A stretch of 21,017 nucleotides of DNA from JBCDIQ01 sp039024295 (GTDB taxonomy: Bacteria > Bacteroidota > Bacteroidia > J057), in assembly GCA_039024295.1 (NCBI GenBank), contig JBCDIQ010000050.1, forward strand, positions 1-21,017. The letters run 5' to 3'. A program made the translations under genes and the position numbers. Positions 1 to 6,044 of this stretch are shown here, in pieces (within the stretch, counting starts at the first letter, position 1; each line of letters begins with the position of its first letter). The notes under the pieces are model-generated. The model did no database searches, was not told the origin of the DNA, and saw nothing but the letters and a program-made list of their open reading frames with translations.

Positions 1-79
1 GGTGCATTAACGTCTTCTAAGTTTTAATAACTCCATTTTGCATAAACTTTGATCGTATATTGGCTAAAAACACCCCACG

Positions 80-547
80 ATGAAACCAATTTTTTACCAC
101 CTACTAGGAGCTTTCCTTCTCCTTTGTTGCATCAGTTTTTCTCAGGCCCAAACCTATGTGGGCAAACAAAAAGACATTGACCAAATCTTGAAAAATGCGA
201 ATAGGTTCTCCACTTACCTCGTCAACCAGGAATATGGAAAGTTGGTCGCCTGCTACACAAAGGATGGAAAAATTTTCCCTAATAGGCGAAAGATCATGGG
301 CGGTACCGATGCTTTGAATGCCTATTGGACCCTGCCTGATAGCATTAAAACTACTTATCACCAGGTCACGCCAGAAGAAATCACAATTTCCGGGAAGTAT
401 GCCTACGATTATGGGTACTATGAGGGCAAAACCGAATATGCCAGTGGCAGAAAGGCTTCCTGGAAAGGGAAATATGTCATCGTCTGGAGAAAGGAGGGCA
501 AAGACTGGAAAATCTACCTGGACATTTGGAATGGGGTTGATGGCTAG
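80..547 (+). CDS. Secreted SnoaL/NTF2-like (DUF4440-type) protein
   Basis: The 155-residue product begins with a clear signal peptide: a Lys near the start, a hydrophobic stretch at about residues 8-20, and an SQAQ-type cleavage site near residue 23. The mature part fits the NTF2/SnoaL fold. It has an N-terminal helix pair containing the NANRFSTYLVNQEYGKLVACY segment, followed by the strand-rich pattern 'YTKDGKIFPNRRKIMGG' and a C-terminal strand pair ending in W-K-x-Y-x-D-x-W. This family pattern is known from DUF4440 and ketosteroid-isomerase-like proteins, which bind or turn over small hydrophobic ligands. No specific substrate can be read from the sequence. The gene stands alone and faces the aldo/keto reductase gene across a hairpin. 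Export to the periplasm or beyond is inferred from the signal peptide. Confidence 0.8.
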   Translation: MKPIFYHLLGAFLLLCCISFSQAQTYVGKQKDIDQILKNANRFSTYLVNQEYGKLVACYTKDGKIFPNRRKIMGGTDALNAYWTLPDSIKTTYHQVTPEEITISGKYAYDYGYYEGKTEYASGRKASWKGKYVIVWRKEGKDWKIYLDIWNGVDG

Positions 548-579
548 GGCCATAGCTTAACAGGGAGTTCCCAAGAAAA

Positions 580-606
580 AACCAGAGAAATCAAATTTCC
601 CTGGTT
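580..606 (-). terminator. Hairpin terminator between convergent genes
   Basis: The arms AACCAGAGAAAT (580-591) and ATTTCCCTGGTT (595-606) pair over 11 of 12 positions around a 3-nt loop. On the minus strand the stem is followed by a run of T (complement of the A run at 576-581). This is the layout of an intrinsic terminator for the minus-strand aldo/keto reductase gene. On the plus strand the T tract after the stem is short, so termination of the NTF2-like gene is possible but weaker. Confidence 0.6.
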
Positions 607-624
607 TATCATTGAGTCTACTGT

Positions 625-1653
625 TTATCTGTCAATTCCCTTGATCTTCGGAAGGGTACCCCCATAAGACACCGTTTTCACGCCGTCCGATTCCAGAAAA
701 TCGTGCGGAAAGCCTAGCTCTATCTTACTGACTTCATTTAAGCGGATCATAAGTTCATCAGGAATCGGATGGTCTAGGCACCCAAGGCTATCCTGAATCT
801 GCGACAGCTTCCTTGCGCCCACGATCGGAATGGGGGAATCTTCCTGCTGCCGCGTCCAGTTAATCGCCACTTGGGCAGGGCTGCAGCCCATTTCTTTGGC
901 AACGGTGACGACTTCTCGGGCAATCCGATTGGAACGTTCATTTCTACGGATACTCTCGGGTTTTACCCTGCCAGGATTCTCTGCCGTATCGAGGTACTTA
1001 CCGGTAAGTGCGCCACCTGCCAGCGGTGCCCAAGGGGTGACTTTCAGCCCTAGATGGTGAGCCATGGGCATCAAATCTCGCTCGGGCGTCCGTTGGATCA
1101 AACTATATTCAATTTGAAGCCCCACAAATTTGCTCCATCCCCGCAGTTCAGCCAAGGTGTTGGCCCGGGCCACAATCCAGGCGGGTGTGTCCGAGATGCC
1201 TATGTAGTGAACTTTGCCACTGCTGACCAGATCGTCCAGCCCGCGCATGACTTCTTCAATCGGCGTGGTAAAATCCCAGGCATGTAGCCAAAGGAGGTCA
1301 ATGTAATCGGTGTTAAGTCGCTTGAGGCTTCCTTCCACTGATCGCATCATATTTTTTCGGTGGTTCCCGGAATGGTTTACCTCATTTAGGCGATCGTGAA
1401 GGGTGTATTTGGTTGCCACCACATATCGGTCGCGGTCATCGTGGATGAATGTTCCCAGCATTTTTTCACTCGTCCCTTCTGTATATCGGTTTGCGGTATC
1501 AAGAAAATTGCCTCCCGCTGCTACAAACGCATCAAAAATTTGCCTGCTGGTCGTTTTGTCAGCTCCCCAGCCCCATTCGGTGCCGAAAGTCATGGTGCCC
1601 AGGCACAGTTCTGATACCCGGAGGCCACTGTTGCCAAAAAGTAAGTAGTTCAT
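625..1653 (-). CDS. Aldo/keto reductase (TIM-barrel NADPH oxidoreductase)
   Basis: From the preferred start (ATG complement at 1651-1653) the protein is 342 residues, typical of AKR family members related to YajO/PcpA-type reductases. Family signatures are visible in order: LLFGNSGLRVSELCLGTMTFG at the N terminus, NFLDTANRY with the catalytic Asp52 and Tyr57, VVATKY with Lys82, and DLLWLHAWD with His124. Together these form the complete catalytic tetrad. The C-terminal cofactor-binding part contains PIPIVGARKLSQI. It should reduce aldehydes or ketones with NADPH in the cytoplasm; the substrate is not evident. An upstream in-frame ATG at 1722 would add 23 residues that do not resemble the family, so the shorter start is chosen. 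It is divergent from the lipoprotein gene at 1773. Confidence 0.9.
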   Translation of the reverse strand: MNYLLFGNSGLRVSELCLGTMTFGTEWGWGADKTTSRQIFDAFVAAGGNFLDTANRYTEGTSEKMLGTFIHDDRDRYVVATKYTLHDRLNEVNHSGNHRKNMMRSVEGSLKRLNTDYIDLLWLHAWDFTTPIEEVMRGLDDLVSSGKVHYIGISDTPAWIVARANTLAELRGWSKFVGLQIEYSLIQRTPERDLMPMAHHLGLKVTPWAPLAGGALTGKYLDTAENPGRVKPESIRRNERSNRIAREVVTVAKEMGCSPAQVAINWTRQQEDSPIPIVGARKLSQIQDSLGCLDHPIPDELMIRLNEVSKIELGFPHDFLESDGVKTVSYGGTLPKIKGIDR

Positions 1654-1720
1654 GTGTGATGGAATGATTGAATAAAAACGGTTGGGAGAAGCTATCAAGT
1701 TGGGGAAAGCCCCCCACTCC

Positions 1721-1756
1721 ATTGTGCAAATACGCAGGATTGTGCATATTGGTGCA
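1721..1756. promoter_or_regulatory. Three direct repeats ATTGTGCA in divergent intergenic region
   Basis: ATTGTGCA occurs at 1721-1728 and 1739-1746, with a near copy ATTGGTGCA at 1748-1756. They lie between the divergent aldo/keto reductase and lipoprotein genes, directly upstream of both preferred starts. Spaced direct repeats in such a position may be regulator binding sites. No regulator gene is adjacent, so this is a positional inference. Confidence 0.3.
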
Positions 1757-1772
1757 AAAATTCTGATCTCAC

Positions 1773-2267
1773 ATGAAATTTTCGATTATTCTTTCCCTTA
1801 TCGTATCTGTATTGGCTTTGGCAGGATGTGGTGATAATCCTCCTAAAAAGGAATCTCCCCGAGTAAAAGCCCAGGCCAAGGCAGAGGAAGTCTTCAATGA
1901 CATTGATGACCTGAAACGGGCTACCCTCACCGAATTGGATAATACAAAGTCATATTTTGACGAGATGACAGACGGGTTTCAGAACGCCAAAATACAAGGG
2001 GACTCCTTGGGGGCCATTCCTTACAGGGATTTTTTGGGAGGAATTGAGATACTCGAGTATGAATTGGAAAACTGGGAAAATGAAATGACCGAAACTCCCG
2101 GATTTAAGGAGATGCTAGCTGGGGAAGAACCTGCCTCAGAAGGGGACGTCAACTACGACGAAGCCCGGGCGGTTCAAAAAGAGATGTTTAACCGCTTAAA
2201 AAGCATTTACGACGGACTGGTAGCTTATAGAGAATCTGCGGAACAACTGGTGGGTGCCAAGCCTTAA
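1773..2267 (+). CDS. Small helical lipoprotein of unknown function
   Basis: The 164-residue product has a type II signal peptide ending in the lipobox LAGC, with lipidated Cys19, followed by a charged GDNPPKKES tether. The rest is rich in Glu, Lys, Asp and Ala and looks almost wholly alpha-helical (for example KAQAKAEEVFNDIDDLKRA and the C-terminal KEMFNRLKSIYDGLVAYRES). No enzymatic motif is visible and I do not recognise the family. It is probably anchored in the inner or outer membrane facing the periplasm. Its stop codon overlaps the stop of the convergent phosphoesterase gene within a shared TTAA (2264-2267), so neither gene has its own spacer for termination. Confidence 0.75.
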   Translation: MKFSIILSLIVSVLALAGCGDNPPKKESPRVKAQAKAEEVFNDIDDLKRATLTELDNTKSYFDEMTDGFQNAKIQGDSLGAIPYRDFLGGIEILEYELENWENEMTETPGFKEMLAGEEPASEGDVNYDEARAVQKEMFNRLKSIYDGLVAYRESAEQLVGAKP

Positions 2268-2878
2268 TTGTTGAATTCCACACACCAAGGGGCATTCCCT
2301 CGGTTCATGTAGGCCGCATTGTAAAATTGAGTTCCGTTGGAAATGTACTTTCCATAAGATTCATGTACATGTCCAAAGAAATGGAGCTTCGGTTGGATTT
2401 CCTGGACGCGATTTAGCAGTTCAAGGCATCCAACGGATGCGCCACGAGCAGTTTTGTCTAAAATTCCCATTGGCGGGCTATGGGTGATAAGCACATCGGT
2501 TTCTTCCGGGATTAAATCCCAGTATTTTTTGATGGCCGAGCCCCTGTCTGCATTAAACGAAATATCCAGGAACCGTGGCACAATCGGCGAGCCCCAAAAG
2601 CGGACGCCATTCACGTTAATGCCTTCGTTTTCCAGATAAACCACACTTGATGGAATCAGTGACCGTACTGCTACAGGTTGTTGCTCCAGTACACTGTCTG
2701 TATTACCACCGATAAAGATTTTTACCGGATGCGGATGGGTTACAAACCAGTTGAGAAATTCTTCCAGGCCTCGCATGGTAGGCCCGACTCCATCACCTGC
2801 ATGGATGAGCACATCCCCCTCAGGAATGATTGTTTTTCGATGAGCATGGTGAGTATCTGAAATGCAACATATTTTCAT
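2264..2878 (-). CDS. MPPED-like metallophosphoesterase with altered GNH(E/D) motif
   Basis: From the preferred start at 2878 the protein has 204 residues. Calcineurin-like phosphoesterase motifs appear in order: ISDTH (Asp8, His10), HAGD (Asp29), GGNTD (Asn59), LITHSPP (His133) and FFGHVHE (His170, His172). The segments VGCLELLNRVQEIQPKL and HVHESYG match the MPPED1/MPPED2-like branch, which hydrolyses phosphodiesters with two bound metals. The usual motif is GNHE or GNHD; here Thr60 (codon ACA) replaces the His that normally protonates the leaving group. All metal-binding positions I can identify are kept. In-frame ATGs at 2890 and 2932 would add 4 or 18 residues before the first core strand and are less likely. 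The protein is cytoplasmic. Confidence 0.85.
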   Translation of the reverse strand: MKICCISDTHHAHRKTIIPEGDVLIHAGDGVGPTMRGLEEFLNWFVTHPHPVKIFIGGNTDSVLEQQPVAVRSLIPSSVVYLENEGINVNGVRFWGSPIVPRFLDISFNADRGSAIKKYWDLIPEETDVLITHSPPMGILDKTARGASVGCLELLNRVQEIQPKLHFFGHVHESYGKYISNGTQFYNAAYMNRGNAPWCVEFNN

Positions 2879-3004
2879 GGCGGTACGCATTAACGCCCCT
2901 TCTGGCTGTTGGTGAATGTAGCGTTTACGCAAGTATTATAAGAGGGGTATGACCCCATTTTATGCTCCGACTGACCCCAATCTCAATAGAATTTTGCCCG
3001 CTTT

Positions 3005-4087
3005 TCAAGGTTTGTATCCTGACCGCTTAAACACCCCTTCATAATCCGTGATTCGAATCAGGCTATCTAGCCTAATATCAGGGTTCCTTTCGCGAAATGC
3101 TTCAACAATCTTCCACCCTGTAAACATGCCCAGCCTGGGGGCTGACTCCCTGGAAATCCGCCGGGTAAAGGGGGCTTCTCCCAAGTAATCCCGGTGCAAT
3201 ACATAACCCTTCCCATACAAGTCTGGAGACAGTTCGATGAAGACATTTTTCTCATGCACCTCAGCCCATTCCATCGCAGAGGTGGTATAAAACAGTTTCA
3301 TCGAATCTGGGGTATTTGGCAAGAGTTCATCCACTACTTCCTGACGAATACCTGCGTGAACCATTTTTTCTATCAATGAGGCCCGGGGAGGGAGAAGGCC
3401 AGTAGGCACCAGCCCAAAAGCAAACTCATGGGCCATGTTGCATTCCATATAGGCTGGGGAGAATCGTTTTCTCAGATACCCTGGCAGGGTGGGGGAGAGG
3501 TATCGATAATCAGGCCCTAAATAATAATGAAGCCCCAAACTGAGGTAACCTGGTGCGGCAAAAGTTTGATCTACCTGATCCAGGCGCATGGCTGGGGTAT
3601 ATCCATTTACATGGGTCCGAATCTCAGGAAGCTCCAGGTCGGGAAAGTGCAGGTGAACCCGTTTCAGGAGTGGAGTGATGGCAGATTCTATGGCCGCGTC
3701 AGTGGGAAAAACTTGTTGAACCGTATCAAGTAAGGCAAGCAAAAGGCTGTCTGCCAGAACGGGGCCAAATTTTAAAGCAATCAGCGTGTCGATTAGGTTC
3801 TCGGGGATGGGACCCCGTTGGGCTTCCACCATTTCTAGCCCGGTGAAATAAAATAGAAACTCCCGTTCGTCAGCTAAATGATGTTGGTAGGCTTCGAAGT
3901 AATTGGAGTCGGGACTTTGCTGGATTTCTTTGGCAGCGGCCAGCATTTTCTGGTCCAGCCGTACAAGGTTCCATGCTATCTGAACATCTGCAATATCTGA
4001 GTTTGGATCGGTTTTGCAGGAATTCAGCAATAAGGCGAGGCCTCCAATCAATGTTAAGAGAAAAATTTGCGAGATCTTGGACATCAA
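3005..4087 (-). CDS. gldB: GldB-like gliding-motility lipoprotein
   Basis: The 360-residue protein has a lipoprotein signal peptide with lipobox LNSC (Cys24). It keeps the conserved GldB pattern: LHYYLGPDYRY, a following LPGYLRKR segment, EKMVHAGIRQEVVDELLPNTPDS, the AMEWAEVHEKNVF region, and the C-terminal block PFTRRISRESAPRLGMFTGWKIVEAF ending in S-G-Y-K-P. The two blocks GxxxGWxIV and SxYKP are characteristic of the family. GldB is an envelope lipoprotein needed for Bacteroidota gliding and for T9SS-linked motility in Flavobacterium, but homologues also occur in non-gliding species. No other gld gene is in the window. The start could equally be the second Met (4084). Assignment rests on recalled family motifs, not an alignment. 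Confidence 0.7.
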   Translation of the reverse strand: MMSKISQIFLLTLIGGLALLLNSCKTDPNSDIADVQIAWNLVRLDQKMLAAAKEIQQSPDSNYFEAYQHHLADEREFLFYFTGLEMVEAQRGPIPENLIDTLIALKFGPVLADSLLLALLDTVQQVFPTDAAIESAITPLLKRVHLHFPDLELPEIRTHVNGYTPAMRLDQVDQTFAAPGYLSLGLHYYLGPDYRYLSPTLPGYLRKRFSPAYMECNMAHEFAFGLVPTGLLPPRASLIEKMVHAGIRQEVVDELLPNTPDSMKLFYTTSAMEWAEVHEKNVFIELSPDLYGKGYVLHRDYLGEAPFTRRISRESAPRLGMFTGWKIVEAFRERNPDIRLDSLIRITDYEGVFKRSGYKP

Positions 4088-4225
4088 AACTGGCAGGATA
4101 GATTTGTTGAGGCGGAAATAAGTATGGCTAAGTCGAAATTAAAAACCTTAGCCCCTAAATAAATTACACCCTTAGGGAATGTTAGAAGAGATTGTACAAT
4201 TCCAACGCTCTCAAGCTTGGACTAA

Positions 4226-4257
4226 TTGCAAATCTGAACATCTTGCTGTTACTTTAG
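4226..4257 (+). promoter_or_regulatory. Bacteroidota-type promoter candidate upstream of beta-barrel gene
   Basis: TTG at 4226-4228 is followed after 21 nt by TACTTTAG at 4250-4257. This matches the Bacteroidota consensus TTG/TTTG (-33) and TAnnTTTG (-7) at all but one defined base. Transcription would start near 4264, about 33 nt before the ATG at 4297. Confidence 0.4.
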
Positions 4258-4296
4258 CCCCTACAACTTTCAACCCTTGATAAACCTGCATTCATC

Positions 4297-4941
4297 ATGA
4301 AAAATATCTTATTAACTGTATTTGCCATTTTGATCATCTTGCCCCTTTCTGCCCAGGAAGGAGCAAAAATAGGCTTTCGCATTTCCCCTTTGATTTCCTT
4401 CGGGACCATCATTGATGACAGTACCCAGAACCGTCTGGATATTGGGCAAGGGTCAAAGATAGGGTTCGGATTCGGCGTAGTCGGAAGCTATGGGTTCACA
4501 GAAAATTATGGCATCCATACTGGCCTGAACATTGTTTACAGGGGATTTACCTCAGATCAAGGAGGCTTTTCAAGTCGCTTTCGTTACACAACTGTTGAAA
4601 TTCCAGTTGCCTTAAAGCTTCGTTCAAATGCAATTAATGGCGGTAACATTCATGTAAAAGGTATTTTTGGCGGCAGTATAGACCTAAATGTGGGGTTCAA
4701 AGGGGTTACCGAGGTGAGTGGAACGGAAACCGAGACCCGAAGCACAGATAACATTAACCTGTTTAACGCTTCCTTTATTGCAGGTGGCGGTATTGATTAT
4801 ATCTTGGATGGAGTCGGTATGTTTGATGTGGTCGTTATGTACCACAACGGCCTGTTAAACGCCAATGATAAAGAGGATGGGCTGGTAAATACCATCGTGC
4901 GATTGAACTACATCTCATTGGACTTGGGCTACTACTTCTAA
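4297..4941 (+). CDS. Outer-membrane beta-barrel protein (PorT/OMP_b-brl_2 type)
   Basis: The 214-residue product has a signal peptide of about 19 residues (KNILLTVFAILIILPLSAQ) and then alternating hydrophobic/polar strands with aromatic ends. The pattern KIGFRISPLISFG, GVVGSYGFTENYGIHTGLNI and TVEIPVALKLRS is what I expect of the small outer-membrane barrel family common in Bacteroidota. The last strand, YISLDLGYYF, ends in Phe, the usual BAM-recognised terminus. It precedes the fecR-like gene by 69 nt on the same strand, so co-transcription is possible. Specific cargo is unknown. Confidence 0.8.
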   Translation: MKNILLTVFAILIILPLSAQEGAKIGFRISPLISFGTIIDDSTQNRLDIGQGSKIGFGFGVVGSYGFTENYGIHTGLNIVYRGFTSDQGGFSSRFRYTTVEIPVALKLRSNAINGGNIHVKGIFGGSIDLNVGFKGVTEVSGTETETRSTDNINLFNASFIAGGGIDYILDGVGMFDVVVMYHNGLLNANDKEDGLVNTIVRLNYISLDLGYYF

Positions 4942-5010
4942 ATTACAGATGTACCTCAAAGTGTTCTTCCTCAATAGGGGAAAAGTACTTGTTGATTGTC
5001 CTACTATTGA

Positions 5011-5994
5011 ATGAACGAAAAAGAAGGACATATAGACAATTGGGCGTTGCTTGCGCGGCATTTTTCAGGTGAAACCACACCGGAAGAAGAAACCCGTGTG
5101 ACAGCATGGCGTGAGGCATCGGAGGAGCAGGCAGAACAGTATCTCCAAGCTCAAAAGTTGTGGGCTGAATCAGCCCAATTCTCACAGAACCTTAACATAA
5201 ATGTAGATGCTGCTTGGGAGAATGTTTCCGCCAGGATTGCTCCCAAGACAGTTGCTTTTATTCCCGGAAGTTGGTTGGCTGTTGCAGCAGCAGTTGTCCT
5301 GCTCATAGTAGCAGGTATCTATTTCTTGAACCCATCAAGTCCCGCAGATCGGGTCATTCTGGCTGATGCAGACTTGGAATTGGAAATGCCCGATGGAAGT
5401 ACTGTTTGGCTTGCAGCAGGCAGTGAATTAACTTATCCTGAAGCGTTTGGTGAAAATCGGAAGGTGAAACTAAAAGGAACAGCTTACTTTGAAGTGTCCG
5501 CTGATAAGGAGCATCCGTTTTTTGTCAAGACCCCCAATTCGGAAGTTAGGGTTGTTGGGACCGCATTCAGCCTGGAAGATGAAGCTGCTGCGGACAGGGT
5601 AAAATTACAGGTAACCGAGGGAAAGGTGCGGTTCTGTCCTAACAAATGTGGCAAAGCAGAGGAAGAAGGCGAACTGGTAGAGCGAGGGGAAGAGGCCTTT
5701 GTGGATAAGGAAGAACCTGTGGTGATTAAGCGAAAAGCCTCAAGCTTAAATGCAAACTCCTGGCAAAGTAAGCAGCTTTATTTCAAAAATACCCCGCTCA
5801 AAAGAGTCGTAAAGGATATTTCTCGCCATTTTAACAGAGAAATAGCCCTGCGCCCCAGTGTAAACAGCCAGCGCCCCTACTCAGGTACCCTGGCTGCCGA
5901 AAAGCTCATGGAAGTGCTGGAAGTGATCCAGGAAGTAAACCGACTCAAGTTGGAAAACACTTCCGGGGATACCCTATGGCTGGCTCCGCGATAG
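5011..5994 (+). CDS. FecR-type anti-sigma / surface-signalling transducer
   Basis: The 327-residue protein has the canonical FecR layout. A cytoplasmic helical N terminus (about 1-80) contains HFSGETTPEEETRVTAWREA. One transmembrane helix follows at about 88-108 (WLAVAAAVVLLIVAGIYFL). The periplasmic FecR domain (about 117-210) includes LEMPDGSTVWLAAGSELTYP, GTAYFEVSADKEHPFFV and VRVVGTAFSL. A C-terminal DUF4974 domain (about 255-325) starts LYFKNTPLKRVVKDISRHF. FecR proteins carry a signal from an STN-containing TonB receptor to an ECF sigma factor. The receptor follows 50 nt downstream, but no sigma gene fits in the 69 nt upstream, where one usually lies. Confidence 0.92.
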   Translation: MNEKEGHIDNWALLARHFSGETTPEEETRVTAWREASEEQAEQYLQAQKLWAESAQFSQNLNINVDAAWENVSARIAPKTVAFIPGSWLAVAAAVVLLIVAGIYFLNPSSPADRVILADADLELEMPDGSTVWLAAGSELTYPEAFGENRKVKLKGTAYFEVSADKEHPFFVKTPNSEVRVVGTAFSLEDEAAADRVKLQVTEGKVRFCPNKCGKAEEEGELVERGEEAFVDKEEPVVIKRKASSLNANSWQSKQLYFKNTPLKRVVKDISRHFNREIALRPSVNSQRPYSGTLAAEKLMEVLEVIQEVNRLKLENTSGDTLWLAPR

Positions 5995-6044
5995 CGATTT
6001 ATTTTTGGATTCATCTTTAGCAGAAACCTTCCAAATATTGTGAC

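Noticed and set aside
1..79. Promoter for the NTF2-like gene (TTTG 37-40 and TATATTGG 56-63)
   Set aside because: The spacing of 15 nt is too short for the Bacteroidota promoter and the window edge hides further upstream sequence.
104..553. A 149-codon minus-strand frame opposite the NTF2-like gene
   Set aside because: The plus-strand product has a signal peptide and fold pattern; the antisense frame has neither.
2944..2956. GGGGT-ATG-ACCCC hairpin between the phosphoesterase and GldB-like genes as a terminator
   Set aside because: A 5-bp stem with no T tract on either strand is too weak to call.
4943..5185. An 80-codon minus-strand frame across the barrel-fecR spacer, considered as a possible missing regulator
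   Set aside because: It overlaps the conserved FecR N terminus and has no sigma-factor or DNA-binding pattern.
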